From NCBI RefSeq assembly GCF_000005505.3, contig NC_016132.3:1736001-1800000 (forward strand): a DNA stretch of 64,000 nucleotides, given 5' to 3'. The translations under genes were made by a program, and so were the position numbers. The notes beneath the pieces are model-generated. The model was not told where the DNA came from. It made no database searches and worked only from the letters and a program-made list of their open reading frames with translations. Below are positions 1 to 10,333 of the stretch, in pieces. This DNA is from Brachypodium distachyon. Taxonomy: Eukaryota > Streptophyta > Magnoliopsida > Poales > Poaceae. Position 1 is the stretch's first letter. The number at the start of each line of letters is the position of its first letter.

Positions 1-808
1 CATACATATATACGCACAACCTTCCCATGCATTCTTTTCAAGCATGCATGGTTGTTACCATTTACCAATAATATCATACTAGTACTTGACAACAAAGGAT
101 GTATAAAAAGTTGAAGAAATGTAATGGGTGAACATGTCCTTCTGGAAAACTATCAGCAATAGCCTATTTACAGTTTTGGCAGCTGATATGCTGATTCAGG
201 TTAACAAAATTGTGCTATGCTATTCCAAGCATTTTTATACTTTTGGAATAAAAGCATCAGATGAGTTGCCGTTGCAACCAACAGAACAGACTTTAGCTGC
301 TCTTTAAGGATCATTATGGTATCAGTGCTTCACAATGTTCGTGAGAATGACCGAAAGTAATGATGATTATCCATCAGAGTTTACACAGGCATATTCATAA
401 TATTATTCGAATCAATTTTCCTGGCAGCAATCTCCGAGCCTGGGAACTGAGAAGTGACTGAAAAAAGAAGGCATGCAGAGAAGAGACGCTACATACACAT
501 GGATAAAACACAAATGGAGGTTTCAATCATCTGACGTTTCACTTCTCTCACTTGATAACTGTTATTTGATACACAAGAAGAAAACAACTACACAAACAGG
601 CCGATAAAAAAGCCTCTGCCAAGAGAAGCTTCCCTGGATCTTAACCGTGCTGCACATCCATCGATCGACAAAACATGGAGGCAGGCTTCTGAACAGAAGC
701 AAAGACAGACAGACAGACAGTGCTTATAGTAGTGCTTAAATTAGGGAAGGGAGTGATTCATGCATGGAGACTACCTGCCGATTGCCATGCTAATATCTAC
801 TAACTAGT
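1..808 (-). other. 3' flank of tandem unit 1
   Basis: No coding region is seen. The stretch is alignable by eye with the downstream flanks of gene copies 3 (about 4560-5330) and 4 (about 7850-8600). Shared landmarks are the block around 275-350 ('gtatcagtgcttcacaat' and its variants near 4735 and 8065) and the block around 625-660 ending in 'aagcttccctgga'. It therefore belongs to the repeated segment that carries the small minus-strand gene and probably holds its 3' UTR and downstream region. A CAGA/GACA run lies at about 707-722. Confidence 0.5.
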
Positions 809-1240
809 CTAATAGTACCTCTGGAGAGTAGCTGTGGTGGTTGTGGTAGCAGTAGTAGCTGGGTTTGGGTAGTGGTGCAAATCCATGGGTTTCTCCTTGT
901 GATGATCATCTGGAGCGGCCTCGCCGGCCTTGTTGTGCTGCCACGCAGGCACCAGCGGCTGCTGCGTCGGCTTCGTCTCGTCGTCAACCTTGCCTTGCGC
1001 ACCGCCGCCGGTGATGGCGGCGACGGCGTCGTCGTAAGAGGAGGCCTTGCGCGGCGCCGCTTCATCGGCGGGCGACTGGTTGTTGTACTGCGGCGGCATG
1101 TACACGTGGCCGGTGCCGGCGCCGCTGTAGGGGTAGTAGGAGGAGCCAGTGTAATTGCCCCGGCCCCCGCCTCCTCGGCGGCCGTGGTGCGCCGGCCTGC
1201 TGGGGAAGTCCTCGTCGTTCCGCCTGATGCCGAAGCACAT
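809..1240 (-). CDS. small tandem-family protein, copy 1 (unknown function)
   Basis: Open frame of 143 codons starting MCFGIRRNDEDF and ending TLQRYY. I do not recognise the family. The protein has low complexity and is probably disordered. It is basic and Gly-rich at residues 20-30, Tyr/Ser/Gly-rich at 30-60, carries a KVDDET block near residue 85, then a PMDLHHYP motif and a Thr-rich tail. It has no signal peptide or membrane segment; Cys2 is the only cysteine and could be a lipidation site (inference). The same architecture (MCFG start, RxxDF, MDxxHHY, T-rich LQ end) recurs in copies 2-4, which argues for a real gene. A minus-strand TATA box lies 102 bp upstream at 1342-1349 and a (GAA)n run sits in the 5' UTR. 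The final codons overlap a conserved AG|GTA donor (817-818), so the true C-terminus may be spliced. Confidence 0.6.
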   Translation of the reverse strand: MCFGIRRNDEDFPSRPAHHGRRGGGGRGNYTGSSYYPYSGAGTGHVYMPPQYNNQSPADEAAPRKASSYDDAVAAITGGGAQGKVDDETKPTQQPLVPAWQHNKAGEAAPDDHHKEKPMDLHHYPNPATTATTTTTATLQRYY

Positions 1241-1264
1241 TCTTCTTCTTCTTCTTCTTCTTCT
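1241..1264 (-). repeat. (GAA)n microsatellite in 5' UTR of copy 1
   Basis: A run of TTC triplets on the plus strand reads as GAA on the gene's strand, immediately upstream of the ATG. Shorter versions precede copy 2 (about 2953-2963). It would lie in the transcribed leader. Confidence 0.7.
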
Positions 1265-1341
1265 TGGCTTGTGCTGGACTGTTAGCTAGTTGTGGTGGTG
1301 GTGTTGATGCCTGCTGAAATTGACAGTGTGATGGACGATGC

Positions 1342-1349
1342 TATATATA
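1342..1349 (-). promoter_or_regulatory. TATA box of copy 1
   Basis: TATATATA, 102 bp upstream of the start codon. This would give a leader of about 70 nt. Copy 4 has an equivalent box. Copies 2 and 3 have none that I can see at this distance. Confidence 0.55.
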
Positions 1350-2138
1350 CCCGGGGATGGATGGATCGTGCTGGACGCCACGCAACGCAACGTGTGTTAT
1401 ACGAAGTCCCATCAGGAAAAAGAGGGCCTCGGTTTACACTTACTTATTGGCACTACCCTCCCCAGTTAATTGCTCCTCCGACCGAGTCCTGAAGCTAGTC
1501 TTCGCCGATCGAGTGCACAGTTTGGCGGGCATGGATGGATGCTTGATTGGCCGGCCGGCTGCGTGTCTTGTTGGGGCGGGGTCGATGGATGATTCTTCAG
1601 TTTTTAACTGTAACGCACCCTTTTTTTTCTTTCCCATGAAGAATGATTGGCACTGTGGGCAACGGTAAACATAAACTGGACTGCGAGGCGATTCTTCTGT
1701 TTTACACCGTAATGTCATTGCACCGAAATCGCTTTAGATGGGTTAAGGGATTAGCGTTGTCCGGTTTCGTTAGTTGGAAGACTAAATGTATGCGAAAAAA
1801 GTCAAGACATGATTTGTCTATTTTTGGACAAATTGAAAGACAAAAAATATACTTTTCTCTATATTTCAGTTCTCGGAATAATCGATCACTTTTAGTTCTT
1901 ATCCAAAAAAAGATCAGTTTCAGTGGCAGCAAGTCTCGTCGCTTCGTGAGGCCGAAATTTTCAGTGTGTGCTACACTTTGTCAGACCACGCTTATTGGGA
2001 AAGAAGACCGTTCGCTCGGGACTACTCTGTTCTCTGTAGTCCTGTCTGAGTTTGATGCTCTCTGGGCTCTGGCGATCAGCATCACGTACGCATCGCCATT
2101 CTTTTTCTTTATTTCACAATATAATTAACTCAAATCAT

Positions 2139-2179
2139 GGCGTCATAAACCTCTAAGGAAAACTACAAATTTGACGTCA
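2139..2179. promoter_or_regulatory. paired TGACGTCA-type boxes, unit 1
   Basis: GGCGTCAT at 2139-2146 (degenerate) and a perfect TGACGTCA at 2172-2179, starts 33 bp apart, about 0.9 kb upstream of copy 1. The core is the ACGT palindrome bound by plant bZIP/TGA factors in general. The arrangement is repeated in units 3 and 4. Confidence 0.5.
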
Positions 2180-2513
2180 AAAACATATGTGCCACCTGGA
2201 GCAGAAAGCAAATTAAGCATATCGATCAATTGGCACAAGGCATACATGCAAGAACAAATGGATAATAACCTGTCCTTGCTGCTACAAAGCATGCATGCCT
2301 TTATTCTCCTGTAAGCTCGGCGGAACAATGCTTTCCTTTCACTTGATTTATTTTGATACATCACAAGAAGAAGAAGAAAACAAGCTAGGACTAAAGTACA
2401 AGCATGCAGCAACTAGCTAGACAGAGTCAGAGACCGACTGATAATTTGTGCCGCAAGTGTTACATCCATAAACAAAACAACATGCTCCCATACTTCCATT
2501 CCAGTACTCCAGG

Positions 2514-2953
2514 TGCCTTTCAGTTTCGGAAACTCGCACATCGGATGATGACTGGCCAACACAAATTTTTCAAAAGAAAGAGCAATGGATAAATATAAGT
2601 CGCAGCTAGCATAATGATACCTTTGGAGAGTACTAGTGGTGGTAGTGGTGGTGGTTGAAATCCATGGGGTTCTTCTCGCCGTGATCATCAGGAGCAGCGC
2701 CGCTGACCTTGTTGTGCCGCTCGGGCGGCAGCAGCAGCTGCTGCTACTTCAACGTCGTTTCGTCGTCAACCTTGTCTTGAGCGTAGCCATGGCCGCCGCC
2801 GGCAGCGGGCGGCTGGAGGTGGGGCGGCGTCGGCGGCGCCTTTTGGCCGTCGCCGGCGCCGTCGTGCCCCAGCTGGCTGGAGGCCGTGGGGCGGCTGTCC
2901 TTGCGGTTGCGGCCATAGTCGTGCTGACGGGGGCGGCACCACGGAAGGCACAT
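2514..2953 (-). pseudogene. small tandem-family gene, copy 2 (nonsense-disrupted)
   Basis: Starts MCLPWCRPRQHD and keeps the KVDDET block, but TAG at 2744-2746 stops the frame after 70 codons. Beyond the stop the same frame still reads recognisable family sequence (ERHNKVSGAAPDDHGEKN, then PMDFNHHHY), so the stop is a nonsense mutation and not the natural end. A second in-frame stop follows the His-rich tail near 2632. The donor (2619-2620) and acceptor (2552-2553) seen in the intact copy are retained. No TATA box is visible upstream. The span includes the possible exon 2; its 3' limit is approximate. Confidence 0.6.
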
Positions 2954-3059
2954 TCTTCTTCTTGATTGCCGGTAGCTTGCTGGCCTTTCTTTGGTGGGCT
3001 AGCAAGCTGGATTTGATAGAGTAGTAGTAGTGGTGTTGGTGGAGTGGAGAAGCCGGTTC

Positions 3060-3590
3060 CTTCGAACCCGTGGGCCGGGATCGGGATGTTAACGCGTGTG
3101 TGCGAAACAGATTTGGGAAAAGCTAAACAGTTTGCTTAAGTAATGTAATTGGGTACGCCCCGATGCCCCGATGTGATTGTGATTTGTGATCAAAGGGGAA
3201 TAATCCCCTCCGCCCGCGTCCTCTGGCCAGTACATCTTCGCCCAAAGCTTTTACAGTATCTAGCAGAGTACGTGTTTAGCCAGAAACCATTAGTGCCACG
3301 CAGTTTCCATCAAGCGTGATTAAACACTGTTAACATTTAACAACAGCAGTAGTAAAAAAAATTAAATACTGCGAGAGAGATTCTCCCGCGTTAGCCTTTT
3401 TGCACAAACACAAATATAACATAGGAGGAGAAGAAATGGTTCATGGCAGAAGCTGACTTTGACCAAGGTTTAAAATTTCGGTGAAATTTCCAAAATTTCT
3501 ATAAGTTTGGTGGTTACCGAAATTTTAGCCTGTTTGGTCAAAATGTTCGGTTCGACTATGATTTGAGCTTAGCGTAGACTAGGCATATAC
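3060..3590. other. intergenic, no gene seen
   Basis: AT-rich sequence between copy 2's upstream region and the LINE relic. It contains short T/A-rich stretches and no open frame or repeat that I can assign. Confidence 0.5.
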
Positions 3591-3744
3591 AAACTTGTTC
3601 TATCCCAAAATCAAGTATGCCATTTTCCATTTTTGGAACAATTTCTGGAACTTCAAACAGCGAAATCCGAAATGGTTTCTGAAATTAAATTTGACCTTGA
3701 TTTTGATGGTTACCGGTGATAAAGGATTGTTGCAATAAATGAAT

Positions 3745-4150
3745 ATGGTATGACAATTTGATGAAGGTCGCTTAGCCTTCATGAAGCCAGCCCAAAAATG
3801 TGAGTTGTCCGGTTTCCACTCATCATGGTAAATAGCTTTGGATCCCAAATACTTATTCCGGATAAGCTCTTGCCACATGCCTTCCTTAAAAAGTAGTTTA
3901 AGAAGCCACTTGCTTAGTAAAGCAACATTCTTCGCATCGAGATCTTGTATAACTAGACCTCCTTGGTCCCTGCTAGGCCTGAAAAGAATACTCCATTTCG
4001 CCAAACTGTATTTCGGTTGTGGACTATTATTTTGCTAGTAACTCTGGGCGATAAGTAGTCACGGGGTATCTTAAAAAAAAGATATCATGTACATGACCAT
4101 ACGGATGAGAATGGAGTTGAAGAGAACTAGACGCCCACACGGTTGTAGTA
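3745..4150 (-). mobile_element. LINE ORF2 relic (reverse transcriptase C-terminal part)
   Basis: Minus-strand translation gives the post-YADD region of a plant L1-type LINE: GRLVLFNSILIRMVMYMIS in one frame, then KYSLAKWSILF, DQGGLVIQDLDAKN and NKYLGSKAIY with DSHFWAGFMKAK in another. The reading shifts frame near 4075 and is lost below about 3745. Catalytic RT motifs are absent, so this is a dead 3' fragment. It separates tandem unit 2 from unit 3. Confidence 0.8.
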
Positions 4151-4239
4151 GTGGCTAAACACGAGGCAATTCTGATGAGACTGAAGGAATAAGCTGAAAA
4201 AAGAGGCAAGAGTAACCGTCAGAGGGTGCTACTGGACCG

Positions 4240-5320
4240 ACACATGTATATACATAAGGCAATCTGTGGTCAGAAATGGTTTATATGATTCACGGATAAA
4301 ATTGCGCATTCTCTTTGAGAATTAAAACTTGCAGTTGTTAACATTTGACACCTGTGTAAAGGAAACTAGAGACAAAAGGGAAAGCGCAAAAGTTAGTACC
4401 GGTATCGATTCTGTTCCAGTCACACTCGTTTTTTGCTATATATATGGAGGGAGTTGCTGTCTATATCGATTTGTCGCATTTCAGTTTTGTGAGAAGAAGC
4501 CTGTCTATGTGACTATGTGAGGGACCTGCTTAAGATCACCTCATGTTGAATTTCTAATACACAAACATGCTGTCACATGCACATCCTTCCCATGCATTCG
4601 TTTAGTGGGTGGTTTGGTGATTGTTGAGCAAGGAGATGCTGATTCAAGTCAAGTTTAACCCAAAGCTGTTCCGAGCTACTAACCAACATAAAGCATCTCG
4701 TCTGCTCCTTTAAGACACTATGGGTCTCAGTGCTGCACAATCTTTGTGACAAGAACCACAAGGAATCGGTATTCACCAGTGTTTTATACGCAGGCAATTC
4801 ACAATATGTTCATTTTTTTGAAAGGATTTACAATATGCATATCCAGGAACCAATTCCTGGAAGCTGTAGCCTGCAGCGTCTCAAGAGCCTGGGAAGCTAG
4901 CAAGAAGTGACTGAAAAACGGCCAGAGGAACCACATGGACATTGCAAATCTAGAAATTAGCTGGGGGCCGGAGTGGATCATCTGGAATTTCAGAATGCTT
5001 CCATTGACGTGATTATTATTTGATAGCACACAAGATGAAAGCAGCTAGGACTGAAATACAAGCAACCCCTACACAGACAAACAGACAGACAAACAGAAGC
5101 ACGTGCCAAACCGCCAACTAAAAAGCTTCCATGGAGCTGGACCTTGTGCCACATGCACATCCATGGACAAAACGATCGACATGGCTCTGATCAAAGCCTC
5201 CTAACTCTCACTCCCACTTCCAGCTCCAGGTTCTATCTGCCTTTCAGTTCCATCAGACCGGATGACTGACCAGACCAAAAACAGAGGAAAACAGAGCAGC
5301 TAAACAGAAAACAGAGATTG
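4240..5320 (-). repeat. downstream flank of tandem unit 3
   Basis: Noncoding. The block 4245-4420 is nearly identical to 7525-7680 of unit 4 (shared phrase 'agaaatggtttatatgattc'), and 4560-5320 parallels 7850-8600. These matches define the ends of the duplicated segment. Confidence 0.65.
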
Positions 5321-5740
5321 ACCTATGATGACCCACTGCCAGCAGCCATACATGCAAATGCTACCATAACAAGCGATGCAGATCGATCGAGGCGCGTATA
5401 TAGATACTCTAAAACTAGTAGCAGCCCCCTTTGGAGAGCACTAGTAGTGGGGGCAGTCGTAGCTGGGTAATGGTGGAAATCCATGTACTTCCCCCTGTGA
5501 TCAGGAGCGGCAGCTGCGGCTAACTCGCGGACGCGCGCCGCGTAAGTGGTGGCGTGGCCGCCGACCTTGCCTTGCGGTTGCGAGTAGGCGCCGGCGCCGT
5601 CGTGGTGGGCCTTGCGGCCGGCTTCGTCGTCCTGGTGGTGGTACTGGTAGCGCTGCTGGTGTCTCTCTCGGCTTGCTTGGGGCGGATGAGTCCCGGGGGC
5701 CGAAGTCCTCCCGGTGCCTGCTGCCGCCGCCGAAGCACAT
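5265..5740 (-). pseudogene. small tandem-family gene, copy 3 (frameshifted, donor lost)
   Basis: Starts MCFGGGSRHREDFG in step with copy 4 but shifts frame after SSAPSKP. The remainder of the family sequence (RQ/QQRYQYHHQDDEAGRK, VRELAAAAAPDHRGKYMDFHHY, ALQ end) continues in the next frame. Comparison with copy 4 shows a 20-bp deletion between two GCCGA repeats. At the end of exon 1 the conserved GTA donor has become GGG (about 5427-5429), while the acceptor context TGGTCAG|TCATCC survives at 5266-5267. No TATA box is seen upstream. Probably non-functional. Confidence 0.65.
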
Positions 5741-6019
5741 TCTCGCTTTGCTTTGCTCGCTGGTGATCGCTGATCGGCTAGCTTCTTGGCGCCTCCACCT
5801 TGGCCTTCCGCACTTTGTTCTGCAGATCTTGTATTCTCGGGAGTACTGAGCAGTAGCAAAGCGCGCCTCCTCCTACTTAGTAGTACGCCCGGCCAAGGCC
5901 CAAAGGCCCAGGGCAGGGACGACCGGACCGGACGAGGTCGGGCACTTTTCTCACTGAAGCCCAGCCATGCCCATGTACGCGTCTCCCCTGTTCCCCAGTT
6001 GTTTTGATGAGGCCCCGCC

Positions 6020-6350
6020 CGATCTACGGAAGGATTTTCGGATTCCTCCTGGATCGAGTCTTGGCGTCGTCCCAACTTGGCCGCAGAGTACTCAAGAATC
6101 CATCCATCGGCACAGTTGAGCGCGACCCTTGGGTGCCGTCTCCCGGACACGGAGACAGCAGCAGGAAGGATTGACCAATCATCAATTAAGCAACTTGGAG
6201 ACTGTGGACTCTTTTGAGTTTGGCGTGCATCCATGACTAATTGGCCGGTCGGTCGGCTGATGATTGGCCTGCTCCTCCTAGCTCTGTTCCGCTGCGGACG
6301 GCAACGCTCACTGTTGCTGATGCTCCCCTGCACCTGCACGCTCCTGATTC
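6020..6350 (-). promoter_or_regulatory. upstream block of copy 3, homologous to copy 4 promoter block
   Basis: The segment with 'gaatccatccatcggca' and 'gagcgcgacccttgggtgcc' also occurs at about 9525-9610 upstream of copy 4 and, diverged, at 6770-6800 in the ghost copy. It marks the distal promoter of the family. Function is unknown. Confidence 0.45.
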
Positions 6351-6544
6351 TCAGTTAACTGTCCGTCATATCTTCCGCCAAGGTTATTTGCCCATGTTTT
6401 GACAGTGAGTGAGCGCGTATCGCTAATTCACAACCCCAAACTATATCCTGTCTGTCAAGACTCAAGACCACATCATGCGAATAAACTTCAGATGGTAGCT
6501 AGCTACAGAGTACTGCTGACTAGTTCCGATGATTGATCGATCGA

Positions 6545-6845
6545 AACTCTAGATAATTAATGGTTGGCTCCGAACTCTGATGTACACAAGAAGGGAAGCA
6601 CAAGGAACAGCTACACACAGACAGATAGAAGCCTTTGCCAACTGAAGTAAAAACGCTGGACCTTGGCCGAGCGCCGCAGAGTGAGCAGCAGGCAGGTGAG
6701 GTAGGTTTTGCCCGTGTCGGGGTCTTGCTCCCCGGAAGAATCATGGACTTGGCAGGGCGAGAGTCTTTTGATTGAGCGCGACCCTTTGGTGCTGGGCGGC
6801 AGCATCTCCATCCCGGACCCGGAAGAAGGCAACCAATTCAGCAAT
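6545..6845 (-). pseudogene. ghost copy: flanks of a fifth tandem gene without its body
   Basis: 6560-6680 matches the 3' flank of copy 4 (8285-8400; 'acacacagacagatagaagcc' type sequence and 'aaaacgct..ggaccttg'). From about 6690 the sequence instead matches the upstream block of copy 4 (9470-9640; 'cgtgtcggggtc', 'gaagaatcat'). The roughly 1.06 kb in between, with the CDS and TATA box, is missing. No coding sequence remains. Confidence 0.55.
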
Positions 6846-7248
6846 CGCCTGTCCATCCTCGTGTTTCTTGATCAGGGGAATATTATTCGTTTCCGGCCAT
6901 ACGAATAATCTGTCAGTTTTAATCAGTGGACTGGGCCGGTCGATCACGTTACGCGGCTGCTCATGCTTGATATTCGGTATTTCCGTGACATGAGAACGTG
7001 AGACCGGGGAAGTCCAGTGTCCGGTACTACTGTCTACTGCTGTACATTTCTACGACACACTTCCTTCATCAGAACGAACATGCTTTTTCCTGGAAGACCG
7101 TTGACCGCGGCCTGATCTCGTCTGAGTTCAAGATCGTGTTATCTGATGGTTGTCAGTGTCACGCGTTATCACTGACTTCTTTTGACTCGACTGAACTAAG
7201 TAATTGACATCGATGGACCATTAATTAATCCATGTGAAAAGAATAACG

Positions 7249-7290
7249 TGACGTCATTAACCTCCAGGAAAAACAACATTTTTGACGTCA
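7249..7290. promoter_or_regulatory. paired TGACGTCA boxes, unit 3
   Basis: Perfect TGACGTCA at 7249-7256 and 7283-7290, starts exactly 34 bp apart, about 1.5 kb upstream of copy 3 and closer to the ghost copy. The sequence between the boxes ('ttaacctcca') is conserved with the other units. Confidence 0.55.
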
Positions 7291-7385
7291 GAAACATTAT
7301 CAGAGCTAGCCACTTGGTAGAAATATAAAACAACTGGAGCAAGGCACATCAGTTGGCATGGGGGCATACGCAAACGAATTTACTA

Positions 7386-7498
7386 CTTTCTCCGGTCGGA
7401 ATTACTTGTCAAAATATTACATGTATCTAAACGTTTTTTAAACATAAATACATCCATATTGGGGCAACTATGAGACAAGTAATATGGGCCGGAGGGAG
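7386..7498. mobile_element. Stowaway MITE (113 bp)
   Basis: Starts CTTTCTCCGGTCGG and ends CCGGAGGGAG as an inverted repeat, with TA on both sides (7384-7385 and 7499-7500). Size and TA target are typical for Stowaway. It lies at the junction of units 3 and 4. Confidence 0.75.
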
Positions 7499-8669
7499 TA
7501 ATTTAATTACATGTATATAGACATAAGCCAATCTGCAGCGAGAAATGGTTTATATGATTCACGGATAAAACTGCGCTTTCTCCTTGGAAAGTAAGACTTG
7601 CAGCTGTTAACATCTATTCTGACACCTGTGTAAAGGAAACTAGAGACAAAAGGGGAAGTGAAAAAGTTAGGCATCTGTTCTGTTTCTTTCAATCACCTTC
7701 GTTTTCTGCTACATATGGAGTGAGTGGCTCTGTCTTTTTTTAACTTCGAAAAAGAGCTACATCGATCTGTCTCATTTCTCTTTTGCCAACACAAGCTTCT
7801 CTGTGCAAAGGGATCTGCATGCTTAACCTCACCTCACTGTTCATTTTCTAGTATACACACATCCCACATCCTTCCATGCAGCCATTTCAAATAATTCAAG
7901 CTAATTAAAGCTGTTCCGGGCTATGTGAGGGATCAGCAACCGGTGCTATGTTGACTGTTGAGCAAGGATGCTAATTCAAGTTAACTCAAGCTGTTCGAGC
8001 TATTGATGAGTTGCCAACCAACAGAAATGCAACTTGTCCCTTAGTTAAGACATTGTGGGTTTCAGTGCTTCAAAAAGTTTCAATTTACACAGGCAAATTC
8101 ACAATATATACATATCCAGGAACCAATTTCCTGGCAGCAGCACTGTCTCAATAGCCTGGGAAGCTAGTTAGAAGTGAATGGAAAGCAGCCAGAGGAGCAA
8201 CAGGAACATTACAAAAGCAGAGACATTAGTGGGGGAGTTGATCATCTGGGATTTCAGAATGCTTCCATTCACTTGATTATTTCATAGTACACAAGGTGAA
8301 AGCAGCCAAGGACTGAAGCACAAGCAACAACTGCACAGACAGACAAATAAAAGCCTGTGGCAACTAAAGTGAAAAACGCTTCCATGGAGCTGGACCTTGT
8401 GCCGCACACCCATGGACAAACTTAACGACATGGGGGCAGACTGTCTGATCCAAGCTTCCTGACTCTCACTCTCACTTCCAACCAGGCCTTCCAGGAGCTG
8501 CCTTTCATTAGTTTCAGCAGACCGGATGACGGAGACTGACCAAACCAAAAACAGAGGAAGAAAGAGCAACTAAACAGAGGAAAAACAGAGGAGGAACTGA
8601 CTGATGATCAGTTGATCACCCACTTTCACTGCCATGCTAATCTAATTAACTAGTAGCAGCGCTCCCTAA

Positions 8670-9113
8670 TTAACCATACCTCTGGAGAGTAGTAGTAGTA
8701 GTACTAGTGGGGTAAGTACTAGTTGTGTAATGGTGGAAATCCATGGGGTGCTGCTGGCCCCTGTAGTGACCAGGAGAAGGAGGAGCGGCGGCAGCGGCTA
8801 GCTCGCGGACGCGCATCGTGTAGTTGTAGCCCGCGCCGGCGTTGTGGTCGCCGACCTTGCTGTTCCACGCCGGGTACATCTGCTGCTGCTTCGACGCCGC
8901 CGTGTCTTGCGGCAGGTAGGCGCCGTCGTGGTAGGACTTGCGGTCGGCTTCTTCTTCCTGGTGGTGGTACTGGCCGTAGCGCTGCCGCTGTCTCCCTCGG
9001 CGGCCGCGTGGTGGCGTCGGCTTGCTGGGGGCGGATGATTCGTCGTCGCGGCCGAAGTCCTCCCGGAGCCTGCCGCCGCCGAAGCAGGCCATGAGCTCGA
9101 ACTCGAAGCACAT
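8670..9113 (-). CDS. small tandem-family protein, copy 4 (intact, unknown function)
   Basis: 147-codon open frame; the best-preserved family member. It starts MCFEFELMACFGGG, so a second ATG at 9092 would give the MACFGGG start closest to copy 3. It then reads LREDFGRDD, SSAPSKP, an Arg-rich patch, a Gln/Tyr/His segment (RYGQYHHQEEEADRKSYHD), MRVRELAAAAAP, MDFHHY and a Thr-rich end TLQRYG. It looks disordered, with no membrane or signal sequence. An alternative end is likely: AG|GTATGG at 8678-8679 and a pyrimidine-rich acceptor GGTCAG|TC at 8536-8537 would remove 144 bp. That replaces the last residues by a short exon 2 (8514-8535) ending HPVC. Copy 3 would also end HPV by the same route. 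A TATA box is at 9282-9292. Confidence 0.65.
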   Translation of the reverse strand: MCFEFELMACFGGGRLREDFGRDDESSAPSKPTPPRGRRGRQRQRYGQYHHQEEEADRKSYHDGAYLPQDTAASKQQQMYPAWNSKVGDHNAGAGYNYTMRVRELAAAAAPPSPGHYRGQQHPMDFHHYTTSTYPTSTTTTTLQRYG

Positions 9114-9281
9114 TCTTGCTTTGCTTGCTGGCCTTTCCCCTCTTTGCTTTGATCTTGTTTGCTGTGCGCCTTGAGCTGGACTTAGCAGTAGTAGTAGCTA
9201 GCTAGCTGAGCTCGGGAAGAGCTTGTGGGGTTGTGTTGATGGAAGCTAGCCCTGAGATGAGACGAGAGTGCGGCCATGGGG

Positions 9282-9292
9282 TATTTATATAT
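9282..9292 (-). promoter_or_regulatory. TATA box of copy 4
   Basis: TATATAAATA on the minus strand about 170 bp upstream of the start codon. Confidence 0.5.
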
Positions 9293-10291
9293 GCCCTACC
9301 CAGTCGGATGCCCAGGAGAAGGAGAGGGACGAGCTCTCTCTGTCTCTCAAGGATGGATCAATTTGGTCCGGTTCAGAGTTCACACTTTTCTCACAACACA
9401 GACAGACAAACACACGCGTCTCCCTCCCCACTTGTTTAGGTTCCGAATCGGGCGATAGATAGAGAGCTAGCAGGTGTTGGCGTGTCGGGGTCATGCTGCC
9501 AGGAAGAATCATCGACGCTGCGAATCCATCCATCGGCATTTAGCAGGGCCGGGTGAGAGTCTTGATCATGTATGTGGTCTTGACGGAGCGCGACCCTTGG
9601 GTGCCGGGCGGTGCCGCCGCAGCATCTCTGACTCGATCGGGGGCAGCAGGACTGGACTGGGAACTGGATTGACAACCCAATTAAGCAACCGGCCGTGATC
9701 GATCCCCTGCAGTGCAGACGGCGACTGTTATTTGATCCAGTTTGTCTGTGCATCATATCCATGACTAATTGGCCGGTTGATGCGCGCACCTGCACGCTCC
9801 TCATTCTCAGTTCACTGTACATCATACATATCAATCACTCGCCTTTCTTCTTTCTTCAGATGCAAGCATGATCCATGAATCCATCTGCTATAGGCCAGGC
9901 AGACAACACAAACGAGGCAATCAAACAGTGACAGTGGATCTTCCTTTGCTCATGTACGTTTTGATGTACTCTTCTTCAGGGGAATATAGTGGACTGGGTG
10001 TCGATCACGCGGCGAATGCATGATTCCTTTTTACCTGACATGAGAACATCAGGCCGGAAAGTTCAGTGCTTAGTTCTACACTAGAGTAAGCCACTAACCC
10101 CGTTCATTTCCACATGCTTTTTCATGGAAGACCGTTGACCTGGGCTGGGAGACTTTGTTCAACATCTCGTGCTATCTGATACTATATGGTCGTCGGTGTT
10201 ACGCGTTACTATTACTGAGTGACTTTTTTTGACTCACCTGTGGTACTAATTGACATCGATCGACCATTGTTCCCCTCTGAAAATAATAACA

Positions 10292-10333
10292 TGACGTCAT
10301 TAACCTCCAACAAAATCCACAATTTTGACGTCA
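10292..10333. promoter_or_regulatory. paired TGACGTCA boxes, unit 4
   Basis: Perfect TGACGTCA at 10292-10299 and 10326-10333, starts 34 bp apart, about 1.2 kb upstream of copy 4. The following 10340-10500 parallels 2185-2330 of unit 1. Confidence 0.55.

Noticed and set aside
5323..6339. 338-codon minus-strand frame spanning copy 3 and its promoter
   Set aside because: Only the last third matches the gene family; the rest covers the GC-rich upstream block conserved as noncoding in other units. It is open by chance.
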